DNA from: an uncultured Pseudomonadota bacterium
Lineage (GTDB): Bacteria; Pseudomonadota; Gammaproteobacteria; Methylococcales; Methylomonadaceae
DNA length: 64,000 nt
Direction of reading: 5' to 3'
Assembly (NCBI GenBank): GCA_903889445.1
Contig: CAISXF010000044.1
Location: 1-64,000, forward strand
Every line of letters starts with the position of its first letter. The stretch's first letter is position 1. The notes under the pieces were generated by a model that saw nothing but the letters and a program-made list of their open reading frames with translations, was not told the origin of the DNA and did not search any database. Positions 53,107 to 62,410 of this stretch are shown here, one piece after another. Both the position numbers and the translations under genes were made by a program.

Positions 53107-54062
53107 GGTTTCACCGCCAAACCCCAAGGATAATTTCCCACGCCCACCGATTTCGTCACGGTTTGCGATGCTAAATCAATAATCGACACGTCATTCGTCA
53201 CGCCATTCGCGGCGTACAACCGTTTTTGGTCAGGCGAAAACGCGACATTCCACACCCGCGAACCGACTAAAAGATATTTTTCGATTTCAAACGTTTGCGC
53301 GTTAATCACCGCGATACGATTTGCCGTTCCCAACGCCACATAAGCGCGAGTGCGAGTTTTATCAATCGCAATGCCAACGGGTTGAATCTTGTCAGCCGGC
53401 ACGCCTTGAATCGCAAAGTTAATCGTTTTAATCGGCTGTTTCGTTTGCGTATCCAACACCATCAAACTCCCCGCCATTTCTGACGTGACCCACAATTGCG
53501 AACTGTCCGGCGTGAAGGTGACGAAACGCGGACGCGCATCCACCAGCGTATTTTCGACAATCGTCTGCGTTTTGGTGTCAATCCAATGCACCATATTCGT
53601 GGTTTCGGACGCGCTAATTAACCATTGATTATCGGGGCTGACGGTAATGCCTTCCGGTTCTACGCCGACTTTGATTTGTTTGATGACTTTCTTTTTTGCC
53701 ACATCAATCACCGTCACTAAACTGTTGTCTTCATTTGAAACATACATTTTGTCGCCAGTTGGACTGAGCGCGAACGTTTCGGGGTCTTCGCCAGACGGCA
53801 AACGTCCCGTTTCTTTCAAGGTTTCTGCGTCGAAAATTTTAATCGTGTTGTCGTCGCTGGTCGCAATGTACAACGCTTTATTATCCGGACTTAACGCAAT
53901 GCCGCGCGGACGTTTGCCGACCGGAACCGTTTTAATTAACGTCCCGTCAATCGGATTCATGACGGCTAAAGCGTTGTCTTTTTCGAGCGTGACAAAAACC
54001 GTTTCAGCGTGCGCGTTCATCGTGGCTAATAACGCAAAGGTTAACCATTTTTTGTTTATCAT
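53103..54062 (-). CDS. PQQ-dependent catabolism-associated beta-propeller protein
   Basis: A 319 aa periplasmic seven-bladed YVTN/YncE-type propeller. The signal peptide ends MNAHA; repeated blades read VGKRPRGIALSPDNKALYIATSDDNTIKIFD, VGVEPEGITVSPDNQWLISAS and VGSRVWNVAFSPDQKRLYAANG. Proteins of this kind are found with PQQ-linked alcohol dehydrogenases and the same ABC genes. It overlaps both neighbours by 4 bases. Confidence 0.9.
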   Translation of the reverse strand: MINKKWLTFALLATMNAHAETVFVTLEKDNALAVMNPIDGTLIKTVPVGKRPRGIALSPDNKALYIATSDDNTIKIFDAETLKETGRLPSGEDPETFALSPTGDKMYVSNEDNSLVTVIDVAKKKVIKQIKVGVEPEGITVSPDNQWLISASETTNMVHWIDTKTQTIVENTLVDARPRFVTFTPDSSQLWVTSEMAGSLMVLDTQTKQPIKTINFAIQGVPADKIQPVGIAIDKTRTRAYVALGTANRIAVINAQTFEIEKYLLVGSRVWNVAFSPDQKRLYAANGVTNDVSIIDLASQTVTKSVGVGNYPWGLAVKP

Positions 54063-55393
54063 TTTTTAATCGCCACCGTCGTACGCGCGATATTGTCTTT
54101 CATGTTTAAATCTTTTTCGTTTGCCCACGAAGTTACACCAAAACTCAAACCGCCCGCCACTTTCATTTTAACCGTCACGGTTTTCGTGATTGAACCATTC
54201 GGCACCACATTTCCCACCGCACACACCACGCTCAAACCGGTAAAAATACAGTCATCCGGTTTTGTCACCAAACTCACCGTGTTTTTTGGCAACCCAAAAC
54301 TCATTTTGGCATCGGTCGCCGTCGCAGTTCCTTTGTTGGTCAACGTCGCGGTAAAAGTAATGTTGCCATTCACTTTCGCAGGATTTGGCGTTCCCGTTAC
54401 AGTGGGAGCTAAATCAACGCCGCCCGTTGTTGAATTTGCCAGCGACGCGCCACGCACGAATCGAACTCCATAACTTTCGGTTGCCGCCGTGTACGAAAGC
54501 TGACCATCTACAAAATTTAAAAACCACGCTTCGCTTTTATCCGTTACGCTTACGGGATAAGAACCCGTCCAAAATCGCATACTCGGCGCATTCGGAAATA
54601 CAGTGGTGTTAATTGCAGGGCTAACCACCGTGTAATCCGTAATCGTTTCTAACTCTTTTGCCGTCGGTAAACGCCAATCCGTTTTGCCCGCTAAATCACT
54701 GGTTAATTTCTTTGCATCCGCGTGGGCAAACGTCGTTGCTGTGCCTTGGCAAGTGCTTTCTTCAACGTCCCATGTTTGCCCCGCCGCGCAACGTTGCCAC
54801 GTCAAGCCTGTTTTCGTACTTGTTGCCGTGCCATCTTTGTTATCTGTGAAGTCCACGAGCTTTAAAGTATCAAAGTAAAAAGACTGTCCCCCGCGCACAA
54901 GACGGACTGCGAACTTGCTGCTCTTGCCATAGCTATTGCCGCTATCGAAACCGCCATTGAAGCCCACAAACCATGCGTAGTCTGGATTACTAGCATAGAC
55001 CGAAGCCGACCAAAACCAAACGTCAGTGGGTGTTTTCGGGAAAAGTGTTTTGTTAATGGCGGGATTGGCTTTGTCGAAATCCACTAAACTGAGAAGTTCT
55101 CGAATGTTCGGCACGCGCCAATCGGTTTGTCCTGCGAAATCGCTGGTGAGTTTTAAAGCGGCATCGTAAGTTTGAGTGGTGGCTGCACCTGAACACAAAT
55201 TTGTTAAGCCTTCAAAATCTGAACCGGTTTGCCACGTTTGCCCGACTGAGCATTTTTGCCAAACTAAACCCGAAGACGTGTGCGTAATGGTGCCGTCGTT
55301 GTTGTCGATGAATTCGGGTTTATCGGCGGCGAATGCGTGGCTTGAAAGTAGCCACACCGCGAGGGTTGCGGCGAGTAGTTTTGGTTTGTTCAT
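54059..55393 (-). CDS. Exported double Lcl/DUF1566 protein with DUF11-type C-terminal domain
   Basis: A 444 aa exported protein, signal ending SSHAFA. Two Lcl/DUF1566 domains (TDWRVPNIRELLSLVDFDK..., TDWRLPTAKELETITDY...) each end in a VRLVRG/VRFVRG strand. A C-terminal Ig-like DUF11/CARDB domain starts at about residue 335 (DLAPTVTGTPNPAKVNGNITFTATLTNKGTATATDAKMSF). It overlaps the beta-propeller gene by 4 bases, so it is translated with the PQQ-linked set. An adhesin or surface-binding role is possible. Confidence 0.82.
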   Translation of the reverse strand: MNKPKLLAATLAVWLLSSHAFAADKPEFIDNNDGTITHTSSGLVWQKCSVGQTWQTGSDFEGLTNLCSGAATTQTYDAALKLTSDFAGQTDWRVPNIRELLSLVDFDKANPAINKTLFPKTPTDVWFWSASVYASNPDYAWFVGFNGGFDSGNSYGKSSKFAVRLVRGGQSFYFDTLKLVDFTDNKDGTATSTKTGLTWQRCAAGQTWDVEESTCQGTATTFAHADAKKLTSDLAGKTDWRLPTAKELETITDYTVVSPAINTTVFPNAPSMRFWTGSYPVSVTDKSEAWFLNFVDGQLSYTAATESYGVRFVRGASLANSTTGGVDLAPTVTGTPNPAKVNGNITFTATLTNKGTATATDAKMSFGLPKNTVSLVTKPDDCIFTGLSVVCAVGNVVPNGSITKTVTVKMKVAGGLSFGVTSWANEKDLNMKDNIARTTVAIKK

Positions 55394-55415
55394 TTTTTGT
55401 TCCTGGTGAATTAAA

Positions 55416-55874
55416 TTATTCTGCGATTAAAACTTCTAACGGAATGTGTAAATCTCGATGTAATTTTCTGATTATTTCGAGGGTGAGTTGTAATTTTCCA
55501 TCAAAAAACGCTTTTACTTTTTCGATTGTGCCGAAATAAATTGTTAAATCATTTAAACCTAAGTCTTGTTGTTCCATTCGGAATTTAATGGCAGCAATCG
55601 AATTAGGCGCAGCAATCGGAAAATGTTTGGCTTCATAAACTTCAATCAGCGTCACCCAAATATCGAGTGCATCGCCTTCGGGCGTGTTCAATTCGGCATC
55701 CATCAATTCATCAACTGTACATAGCGCGGCGTGATAATCGGCATCACAAGAAATCGACAGGTCTATTTTCGTTTTAGCCGGAATTAAATGCGGGAATAGT
55801 TCAGCCGCTGTTTTCGCTTCTTTAAACATTGACGCTGTCCATTCTGGATTTTCGTTATCAAATTCTATTTTCAT
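55416..55874 (-). CDS. HigA-type (COG5499) antitoxin-like protein, possibly fused to a BrnA-like segment
   Basis: A 152 aa protein. The C-terminal half is like COG5499 antitoxins: YEAKHFPIAAPNSIAAIKFRMEQQDLGLNDL then KVKAFFDGKLQLTLEIIRKLHRDLHIPLEVLI, a helix-turn-helix. The first 30 residues (NPEWTASMFKEAKTAAELFPHLI) recall the N-terminus of BrnA antitoxins. No toxin gene lies next to it: upstream is the ABC binding-protein gene and downstream the Lcl gene. It could be an orphan antitoxin or a local repressor. Confidence 0.75.
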   Translation of the reverse strand: MKIEFDNENPEWTASMFKEAKTAAELFPHLIPAKTKIDLSISCDADYHAALCTVDELMDAELNTPEGDALDIWVTLIEVYEAKHFPIAAPNSIAAIKFRMEQQDLGLNDLTIYFGTIEKVKAFFDGKLQLTLEIIRKLHRDLHIPLEVLIAE

Positions 55875-55945
55875 TTCGTTTCGTCATTCCTCGTGAGCTG
55901 GAATCGCAAAGTTTAACGCAAATCTAACAAACAATGCGCTTACTA

Positions 55946-57136
55946 TTATTGCCAATGACAACCCGATTCATGTTCATCAAAACCGAGCGTATCCAATTCG
56001 GTTTTGGGGTGTAAAAATCCTTCGATGGGCGCGACGGCAACTAATGAACGTGGCGCGGCGAGCAAAATGGATTGGCGCAATTGTCCATCCCACGCGCGAA
56101 ATGACAACGCATTGCCTTTATAACCTTGCAAGGTAAATTGTGGGCTGCGTAAATAATCTCGAACAGTTTTTAAATCAGCGGATTTGGTGCGCGTTGCCGC
56201 TTCGCCAATCGCCCGAACCGCTAAATATGCGCCATAATCGGGTTCTTCCATATTGCGTTTCGCCAATTCTTGAAAACGATGTTGAATTTGTGTCGCGCCC
56301 CATAAATCGTGGGTTGAATGCCACGCGGTCGCGGTCAAACCTTGCGTGCCAACAATCGGACGCGCCAACCAGGTTCGATACGCCAGATATTCACCGAACA
56401 AACCTTGTTCATCGGCGACCACTAACACATCGTAATCGTCACTTTGTGTAAAAACCGATACGTCGGATTGTGTGCTTTTACGCGCATCGAACGTGTGTTC
56501 CCATTTTTTTTCGGTGACGATTTTCATGCCGAATTTCTTGGCGGCACGTTTTAATGCGGTGGCAAATAAGGCATCTTCGGGCGCATTTCCCACCACTAAA
56601 AACCATTTTGCCCAGCGTTTTTTCATCAGATATTGCGCCAACGCATCGGCTTTCATGGCGCGACTGGGTAACAAATGCAGCGTATTTGAACGGCATTGTT
56701 CATTGCGTAATGCGTCGTCAACCGTTCCGGCATCGAAAAAAAGCGTGTCAGAATTCGTCGCCAAATCTGAAATTTCCAACGACTTCACGGCATTTAAATT
56801 TGTAATAACGTAATGAAATTTAGCGGCGATATTTTGTTTAAAAACGTCCGCCACATTTCCGTCGGGCGGCACGTTGAATTTGTGCAGAATAAAATTTTGG
56901 TGAGTAAATTGTCCGGTCGTGTTGTTATCGCTAATCGCTAATTCCGCGCCTTCAACGCCTTTGTTGGCAATAAACGGGTCAAGGTTCGACAGCATTTCTG
57001 TCGGTGGCGCGAGTTCTTGACTGAGATAAGTAATATCGATATTTTGAACGGTGGGTGTGGGTAGTTTTGTGGCTGCGAATGATTGCAAACTGCTGATGGC
57101 TAATAAGAAACCAAGGAAATAAGGGAGATTTTTCAT
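55946..57136 (-). CDS. ABC substrate-binding protein, PQQ-dependent alcohol dehydrogenase system
   Basis: A 396 aa periplasmic protein, signal ending SLQSFA. The body is a Leu/Ile/Val-type binding fold (ITYLSQELAPPTEM, GVEGAELAISDNNTTG, LLPSRAMKADALAQYLMKKRWAKWFLVVG). The family occurs with PQQ-linked alcohol dehydrogenases; its ligand is unknown. It opens the minus-strand set that continues with the antitoxin-like, Lcl, propeller and ATPase genes. Confidence 0.87.
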   Translation of the reverse strand: MKNLPYFLGFLLAISSLQSFAATKLPTPTVQNIDITYLSQELAPPTEMLSNLDPFIANKGVEGAELAISDNNTTGQFTHQNFILHKFNVPPDGNVADVFKQNIAAKFHYVITNLNAVKSLEISDLATNSDTLFFDAGTVDDALRNEQCRSNTLHLLPSRAMKADALAQYLMKKRWAKWFLVVGNAPEDALFATALKRAAKKFGMKIVTEKKWEHTFDARKSTQSDVSVFTQSDDYDVLVVADEQGLFGEYLAYRTWLARPIVGTQGLTATAWHSTHDLWGATQIQHRFQELAKRNMEEPDYGAYLAVRAIGEAATRTKSADLKTVRDYLRSPQFTLQGYKGNALSFRAWDGQLRQSILLAAPRSLVAVAPIEGFLHPKTELDTLGFDEHESGCHWQ

Positions 57137-57160
57137 GATAATTTGGGCGATTTCGTATTT

Positions 57161-57240
57161 GTAAGGACAGGTTTTGTGCCTGCCCTTTCATAACGAATGT
57201 TTGAAAATAAAAGCAGGGCAATCACACCGATTGCCCTTAC
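57161..57240. repeat. Paired-hairpin REP-like element, copy 5
   Basis: The ends are GTAAGG and CCTTAC. Left hairpin: GGACAGG-ttttgtg-CCTGCCC. Right hairpin: AGGGCAAT-cacaccg-ATTGCCCT. It lies between the protease gene and the ABC binding-protein gene. Confidence 0.7.
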
Positions 57241-57254
57241 AAAATGAGCGAAAT

Positions 57255-58679
57255 TTATTTCAATTTCAATGCTAAAAACACCGGATTTCCTTGGCGTTGA
57301 ATCAGCACCGCAATCGATACGCCCGTCGGTAATTTTTTGACAATTTTGTCAAATTCATTCAAATCTCGCACGATGGTATTTTGAATGCGTAACACCACGT
57401 CACCGCGTTGAAGTCCTGCATCCCGCGACGCGCCTGCCATGACTTCTTGCACCAACACGCCATTTTTCGGAATTTGTAACAATTGTCGCTGATCGGGCGT
57501 AAGTTCTGAAACCGTAATCCCCAACTGATTCGCTGGCGATTTGCTGGCGTTACTTTTCGCCAACGCTAATTTATCTTCTTCCTCTGGCAACAAACCCACA
57601 TTGAAATGCAGCGTGCGCGTTTCGCCTTGGCGAATAATTTTCAACGTCGCCGAATTGTTAATCGGCGTAATGCCAACCATTGGCGGCAAATCGGCTGAAT
57701 GATCAATTAACTGGTCGTTAAATTCGGTAATAATATCGCCAATTTGTACGCCCGATTGTTCCGCTGGCCCACCTGCAATGACTTTTGCAACCAACGCGCC
57801 TTGTGGTTTTTTCATGCCAAACGATTCTGCTAATTCGCGCGTCACGTCTTGAATTTGCACGCCCAACCAACCGTGCGACGCTTTGCCTTTTACTTTGATT
57901 TGTTCAACCACGTTCATGACAACATCCATCGGAATCGAAAACGATAAACCCATCGAACCGCCGGTGCGGCTGTAAATTTGTGAGTTAATGCCGACGACTT
58001 TGCCTTCCATATTGAACAACGGCCCGCCCGAATTTCCTGGGTTAATCGCCACGTCCGTTTGAATGAATGGCACATAATTTCCGCCGGGCAAACTGCGACC
58101 TTTTGCGCTGACAATGCCCGCCGTCACCGATTGGTCAAAGCCAAACGGCGAACCAATTGCCAACACCCATTCGCCGACTTGCAATTTATCGGGTGCGCCA
58201 ATCGTCACGGTGGGTAAATCCCGCGCGTCAATTTTTAACACTGCGACATCGGTGCGAGCATCCGAACCAATTAACTTTGCGACCAATTCACGGCGATCCG
58301 ATAATTTCACCACAATTTCCGTCGCATCTTTGACCACATGATGATTCGTTAAAACATAGCCGTCGGCTGAAATAATAAAACCTGAACCTAATGAACGCGC
58401 CTCTTTGGGTGCTGCACCGCCACCGCCTTGCTGTTCATTAAATCGGCGTAATAATTCTTCTAATTCGGGCGGAATCGCACCTTCGGGAAATTGCGGCATT
58501 TCTTCGCCCGCCCCTGATTCTGCACCAGCGGGAGCCTTTTGCGTAGTGCTGATATTCACCACCGCGCCACCGTTCGCTTTCACCATGTCAACAAAATCAG
58601 GCAATTGCGCCCACGTCGAAAAACTCCAAAAACTCAACAAAAACACACTCAAAAACCACACACGGATTTTGTGTTGCAT
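57255..58679 (-). CDS. Do-type periplasmic serine protease (DegP/DegQ/MucD family)
   Basis: A 474 aa exported protease-chaperone; signal MQHKIRVWFLSVFLLSFWSFSTWA. The catalytic triad is His in LTNHHVV, Asp in ARTDVAVLKI and Ser in GNSGGPLF. Two PDZ domains follow (GWLGVQIQDV..., LGITVSELTPDQRQLL...). A Gly-rich linker (NEQQGGGGAAPKE) corresponds to the LA loop. It removes misfolded envelope proteins. Size and one-to-one features fit MucD/DegQ more than the longer DegP loop type. Confidence 0.95.
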   Translation of the reverse strand: MQHKIRVWFLSVFLLSFWSFSTWAQLPDFVDMVKANGGAVVNISTTQKAPAGAESGAGEEMPQFPEGAIPPELEELLRRFNEQQGGGGAAPKEARSLGSGFIISADGYVLTNHHVVKDATEIVVKLSDRRELVAKLIGSDARTDVAVLKIDARDLPTVTIGAPDKLQVGEWVLAIGSPFGFDQSVTAGIVSAKGRSLPGGNYVPFIQTDVAINPGNSGGPLFNMEGKVVGINSQIYSRTGGSMGLSFSIPMDVVMNVVEQIKVKGKASHGWLGVQIQDVTRELAESFGMKKPQGALVAKVIAGGPAEQSGVQIGDIITEFNDQLIDHSADLPPMVGITPINNSATLKIIRQGETRTLHFNVGLLPEEEDKLALAKSNASKSPANQLGITVSELTPDQRQLLQIPKNGVLVQEVMAGASRDAGLQRGDVVLRIQNTIVRDLNEFDKIVKKLPTGVSIAVLIQRQGNPVFLALKLK

Positions 58680-58756
58680 AACTTCTTCCTATTTTCTACG
58701 GCGTTGAAAAAACGGTATTATCAGGTTGCTATCCATAAATCTCAAGGTAAGACAAA

Positions 58757-60094
58757 TTGAAAGAGTCAAAGCGTAAAATTTACGGCGAAATCGAATCGGC
58801 GGTGCGTTCGCAATTGGCAGACGTTGCGGCAAATTTGCAGCGAATTTATATTGGTTACAGCGGCGGCGTGGATTCGCACGTTTTGTTGCACGCTTGCGCG
58901 ACGTTGCCCGAATTTAAAGCGAAAATCACCGCCGTTTATATTCATCACGGATTGCAATCGGAAGCCGACGATTGGGCAATTCACTGTCAAAAAATCGCGG
59001 AAAAATTGGGCGTTTCGTTTTTAATTCAGCGTGTAAACGCGCATCCGAATTCAGGCGAAAGTCCCGAAGAAGCCGCTCGTAATGCGCGTTACGCGGCGTT
59101 TAAAAATTTAATTAACAAAAATGACGTGTTGCTGATTGCTCAACATCGTGAAGACCAACTCGAAACGGTATTATTGCAACTTTTTCGGGGCAGCGGTTTA
59201 CGCGGGTTGGCGGGAATGCCTGAAAAAACGCCGTTTGGAAATGGTGAATTATTGCGTCCGTTGCTCAATATCAGCAAAGAAATGATTACGGATTACGCTG
59301 CTGAACAGGAATTAAATTGGATTGAAGATCCGAGCAATCAAAGCACGATTTATGACCGAAATTTTTTGCGTCAAGAAATTATTCCGCATTTAAAACAACG
59401 TTGGCAATCGCTCGACAAAACGGTGGCGCGTGCGGCGACGCATTGTGCCGAAGCGCAAACGGTGATTTCAAAGCTCGCACAAACGCAATTTGAAACTGTT
59501 TTTAATCTGCTCGATAACACGCTCAACATTCTCGCATTGCAAACATATTCGCCGAGCGAACAACGTTTGATTGTGCGGCAATGGTTTGATTTTTTGGGTT
59601 TAAAAATGCCGTCACACAATTTTGTACAACGTATTTTGAATGACGTGATGGTGGCGCGGGTTGATAGTTCGCCGATTTTAACGGGTCACGGCGTAAACAT
59701 TCGCCGTTATCGCACGAAATTGTACGCGATGACGCACGTTTTAACGGGCTTTGAATGGTGTGAATGGGAACACGAAAAAACAACCTTGACGCTTTCCAAT
59801 CAGCAAAATTTGACGATTCAATCGGCAGATTGTGGCATTTCGCACGCCGTTTGGCATGCCGCGACAATTACCGTAAAAATGCGCCGTGGCGGTGAAACGT
59901 TAGCATTACCGAACCGTGACGGGCATCACGAATTAAAAAAACTGTTTCAAGAAACCAACATTCCGCCGTGGCAACGTGAAAATATGCCGTTGATTTATTT
60001 AAATGATGAACTTGCGGCGGTTGGAAATTTATGGATTGCAGCTGCTTTTTTCACGGAAAAAATGGCGGGGTGCATTCAAATTGTGTGTGAATGA
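58757..60094 (+). CDS. tilS: tRNA(Ile)-lysidine synthase TilS
   Basis: A 445 aa enzyme that converts C34 of tRNA-Ile to lysidine. The PP-loop is IGYSGGVDSHVLLHA, followed by VYIHHGLQSEADDW, LLIAQHREDQLETVLLQLFRGSGLRGLAGM and WIEDPSNQSTIYDRNFLRQEIIP. A C-terminal tRNA-binding part contains MRRGGETLALPNRDGHHELKKLFQE. The start is a TTG at 58757 with an AAGGTAAG site before it; no earlier ATG is in frame. Confidence 0.95.
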   Translation: MKESKRKIYGEIESAVRSQLADVAANLQRIYIGYSGGVDSHVLLHACATLPEFKAKITAVYIHHGLQSEADDWAIHCQKIAEKLGVSFLIQRVNAHPNSGESPEEAARNARYAAFKNLINKNDVLLIAQHREDQLETVLLQLFRGSGLRGLAGMPEKTPFGNGELLRPLLNISKEMITDYAAEQELNWIEDPSNQSTIYDRNFLRQEIIPHLKQRWQSLDKTVARAATHCAEAQTVISKLAQTQFETVFNLLDNTLNILALQTYSPSEQRLIVRQWFDFLGLKMPSHNFVQRILNDVMVARVDSSPILTGHGVNIRRYRTKLYAMTHVLTGFEWCEWEHEKTTLTLSNQQNLTIQSADCGISHAVWHAATITVKMRRGGETLALPNRDGHHELKKLFQETNIPPWQRENMPLIYLNDELAAVGNLWIAAAFFTEKMAGCIQIVCE

Positions 60095-60219
60095 ACAAAG
60101 AGTCGGACGCGCAAAGATTCATGCGGCGTTGCCGCGTGCTAATTCGCGTCACTAAATGTTTTTCGTTATACTAATCAACAATCAGTGAATGTACTTTAAA
60201 AAATTTAAATAGGAACAGA

Positions 60220-60585
60220 ATGAACACAGAAAAATTATTAGCGTTAGTGGAAAACGTTTTAGAAGAACGTAAGGCGTTAGAAATGGTAGTTTTAGACGTG
60301 CGCGGCAGAACCAGTTTTACCGATTACATGGTTGTCGTCACTGGAACATCGAATCGCCACATTAAAACGTTGTGCGATTACGTTGAGATTTCGGTAAAAG
60401 AAAGCGGTTTTCATCCATTAGGAATGGAAGGCGACATGACTTCAGATTGGGTATTGCTCGATTTGGGCGATGTGATTGTTCACGCTATGACAAGACAAGC
60501 GCGTGACAATTATCAATTAGAAAGGCTTTGGGCAGTTGGCGGCGAAATCGACATGGGTTTGGGCGCGGTGGTAGCGGCTGCTTAA
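60220..60585 (+). CDS. rsfS: Ribosome silencing factor RsfS
   Basis: A 121 aa protein of the Iojap family: VVLDVRGRTSFTDYMVVVTGTSNRHIKTLCDYV, then GMEGDMTSDWVLLDLGDVIVHAMTRQARDNYQLERLW. It binds ribosomal protein uL14 and blocks subunit joining when nutrients fall. An AGGAAC site precedes the ATG. The 125 bases before it hold a GCGGC-gtt-GCCGC hairpin (60124-60136) and no gene. Confidence 0.96.
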   Translation: MNTEKLLALVENVLEERKALEMVVLDVRGRTSFTDYMVVVTGTSNRHIKTLCDYVEISVKESGFHPLGMEGDMTSDWVLLDLGDVIVHAMTRQARDNYQLERLWAVGGEIDMGLGAVVAAA

Positions 60586-60593
60586 AAACTCGT

Positions 60594-60618
60594 CGGGCAG
60601 GTTTTAGAACGCTGCCCG
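60594..60618. terminator. Hairpin between convergent rsfS and purM
   Basis: CGGGCAG and CTGCCCG pair perfectly across 11 bases in the 48-base gap between the two convergent genes. There is no long T run on either side, so termination strength is uncertain. Confidence 0.45.
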
Positions 60619-60633
60619 ATTCAATATCAAAAA

Positions 60634-61677
60634 TTAGTGGTAACGCACTTCGGCTTTACCTTCACCCGCGACAACTTCACCCATCACAAAAGCCGTTTCA
60701 CCTAATTCAGTCAACAAATTCAACGTCGCCGCTTCATCTTCTGGCGCGACACAAATAACCATTCCCACACCACAATTAAACGTAATTAACATATCGGCTT
60801 GCGATACGTTGCCGTTGCTTTGCAGCCAATCGAAAATCGCGGGGAATTGCCACGATTTCAAATCGATTTGCGCGTTCAAATTATCAGGAATCACACGCGG
60901 TAAATTTTCGGTCAACCCACCGCCGGTAATGTGCGCGAGCGCGTGAACAGGAATTTTTTTGATTAACGCTAGCAACGATTTAACATAAATCCGCGTCGGA
61001 GCTAACAACGTTTCGCCCAATGTTTTGCCGTCAAATGGTTCATCTAGTGACGATTGATTGCGTTCGATAATTTTACGAATCAACGAATAACCGTTGGAAT
61101 GTGCGCCCGAAGATGCCAAACCAATCAATTTGTCTCCTGCGCTCACTTTGCTGCCGTCGAGCATTTCAGATTTTTCAACGATGCCGACACAAAAACCCGC
61201 CAAATCGTAATCGCCATCGGCGTACATATTGGGCATTTCAGCGGTTTCGCCGCCCACTAATGCCGCGCCCGCTAATTCACACCCTTTGCCAATGCCTTCA
61301 ATAACAGCGGCGGCAATGTTTACGTCCAATTTACCAGTGGCAAAATAATCTAAAAAGAACAGCGGTTCTGCCCCTTGAACAATAATATCGTTCACACACA
61401 TCGCGACCAAATCAATGCCAACGGTGTTGTGGATGCCAGAATCAATCGCCAATTTTAATTTTGTACCCACGCCGTCCGTGCCAGAAACCAACACGGGATT
61501 TTTATATTTATTCAACGGCAATTCAAACAACGAACCAAATCCACCCAAACCTGCCATCACACCTGGAATAAGAGTTCTCGCGGCAATCGGTTTAATCCGT
61601 TCAACTAACGCATTTCCCGCCACAATATCCACGCCCGCATCTTTGTAAGTTAAACCGTTTTTGTTTTCTACATTCAC
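60634..61677 (-). CDS. purM: Phosphoribosylformylglycinamidine cyclo-ligase
   Basis: A 347 aa enzyme of purine synthesis (AIR synthetase). Signatures: [101 protein letters not shown] and [14 protein letters not shown]. The GTG at 61677 gives the family length; a longer frame start at 61752 would run through the repeat element upstream. Confidence 0.95.
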   Translation of the reverse strand: MNVENKNGLTYKDAGVDIVAGNALVERIKPIAARTLIPGVMAGLGGFGSLFELPLNKYKNPVLVSGTDGVGTKLKLAIDSGIHNTVGIDLVAMCVNDIIVQGAEPLFFLDYFATGKLDVNIAAAVIEGIGKGCELAGAALVGGETAEMPNMYADGDYDLAGFCVGIVEKSEMLDGSKVSAGDKLIGLASSGAHSNGYSLIRKIIERNQSSLDEPFDGKTLGETLLAPTRIYVKSLLALIKKIPVHALAHITGGGLTENLPRVIPDNLNAQIDLKSWQFPAIFDWLQSNGNVSQADMLITFNCGVGMVICVAPEDEAATLNLLTELGETAFVMGEVVAGEGKAEVRYH

Positions 61678-61710
61678 AATGTGTTCTCTAATCAAGTTTT
61701 TGAGGATGTA

Positions 61711-61760
61711 AACCAAGGTTTGTACTCCGAATTTTTCATTATTGGAGTACAAACTTGGTT
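61711..61760. repeat. GGAGTACAAACC palindrome, copy 2
   Basis: AACCAAGGTTTGTACTCC faces GGAGTACAAACTTGGTT across 15 bases. It shares GGTTTGTACTCCGAATT with copy 1 at 8582. It lies in the purM leader region, between purM and the DUF2802 gene. Confidence 0.7.
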
Positions 61761-61779
61761 TGTTAATTTGTTGAGTGGG

Positions 61780-62244
61780 TCAATTTGGCTTTTTGCCACC
61801 GTGTAAACGAATGAGCAACGCCGCTTCGTCATAACTTAAATCGGATTGGTGCATTAACTCATCGATACTCGCGCCATCTCGAATTTTACGAATATCGACA
61901 TTATACGGGCTGTCCACATTCACCAATTGACTTTGTTGCAATTCATTTATTTTGTCGAGAACGCCCGCTAATTGCTGTTTTAAATCGTGTAATTGTTCAT
62001 GCGCTATCGCCGTATTTTCATTCACCGTCAACGCGGCGGAACACAAACCAAATACATCGTTTTTGTTACCATCTACCAGCGTTATCAAATTCGCGGAATC
62101 GCGTTTTAACCGCCAAACCAAACGACTCAACCAAATTAGGGCAATTAGCATGGCAATAAAAAATGCCACCAGCATAATGCCAAAACCTATTAACACCACG
62201 TTATCGTTAAACACGTTCGTCAATGTGTTGGCTAGGGCTAACAT
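61780..62244 (-). CDS. DUF2802 membrane protein (flagellar-cluster associated)
   Basis: A 154 aa protein with one N-terminal transmembrane helix (VVLIGFGIMLVAFFIAMLIALIWL), a coiled coil (ENTAIAHEQLHDLKQQLAGVLDKINELQQSQ) and the DUF2802 end DGASIDELMHQSDLSYDEAALLIRLHG. In related bacteria such a gene closes the fleN-fliA-che cluster, here with the che genes absent. Function unknown. Confidence 0.85.
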   Translation of the reverse strand: MLALANTLTNVFNDNVVLIGFGIMLVAFFIAMLIALIWLSRLVWRLKRDSANLITLVDGNKNDVFGLCSAALTVNENTAIAHEQLHDLKQQLAGVLDKINELQQSQLVNVDSPYNVDIRKIRDGASIDELMHQSDLSYDEAALLIRLHGGKKPN

Positions 62245-62377
62245 CCTGTTCTTCCTTGTGTTCGTCTAATTGGGGGTTATTTCTGTGCGGTTTGTTAGGC
62301 ATACGATATTCATCTTGATGAATTTTTTTCGCTTTAATAACAGGAAATGATGGCGACACGGCTTGAATTTCTAACAT
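62207..62377 (-). CDS. Small hypothetical protein (56 aa) between fliA and the DUF2802 gene
   Basis: A 56 aa reading frame with an ATG at 62377, preceded by a good CGGAGAAAA site, and a stop at 62207 that overlaps the DUF2802 gene by 38 bases. The product is hydrophilic and charged (VIKAKKIHQDEYRMPNKPHRNNPQ, DEHKEEQ). No family is recognised. Confidence 0.5.
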   Translation of the reverse strand: MLEIQAVSPSFPVIKAKKIHQDEYRMPNKPHRNNPQLDEHKEEQDVSPSQHIDERV

Positions 62378-62410
62378 AATTTTTCTCCGTTATTTTCATT
62401 ACAATTAAGA

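Noticed and set aside
61678-61752. Longer start of purM
   Set aside because: The extension reads through the GGAGTACAAACC palindrome and exceeds the family length; the GTG at 61677 fits.
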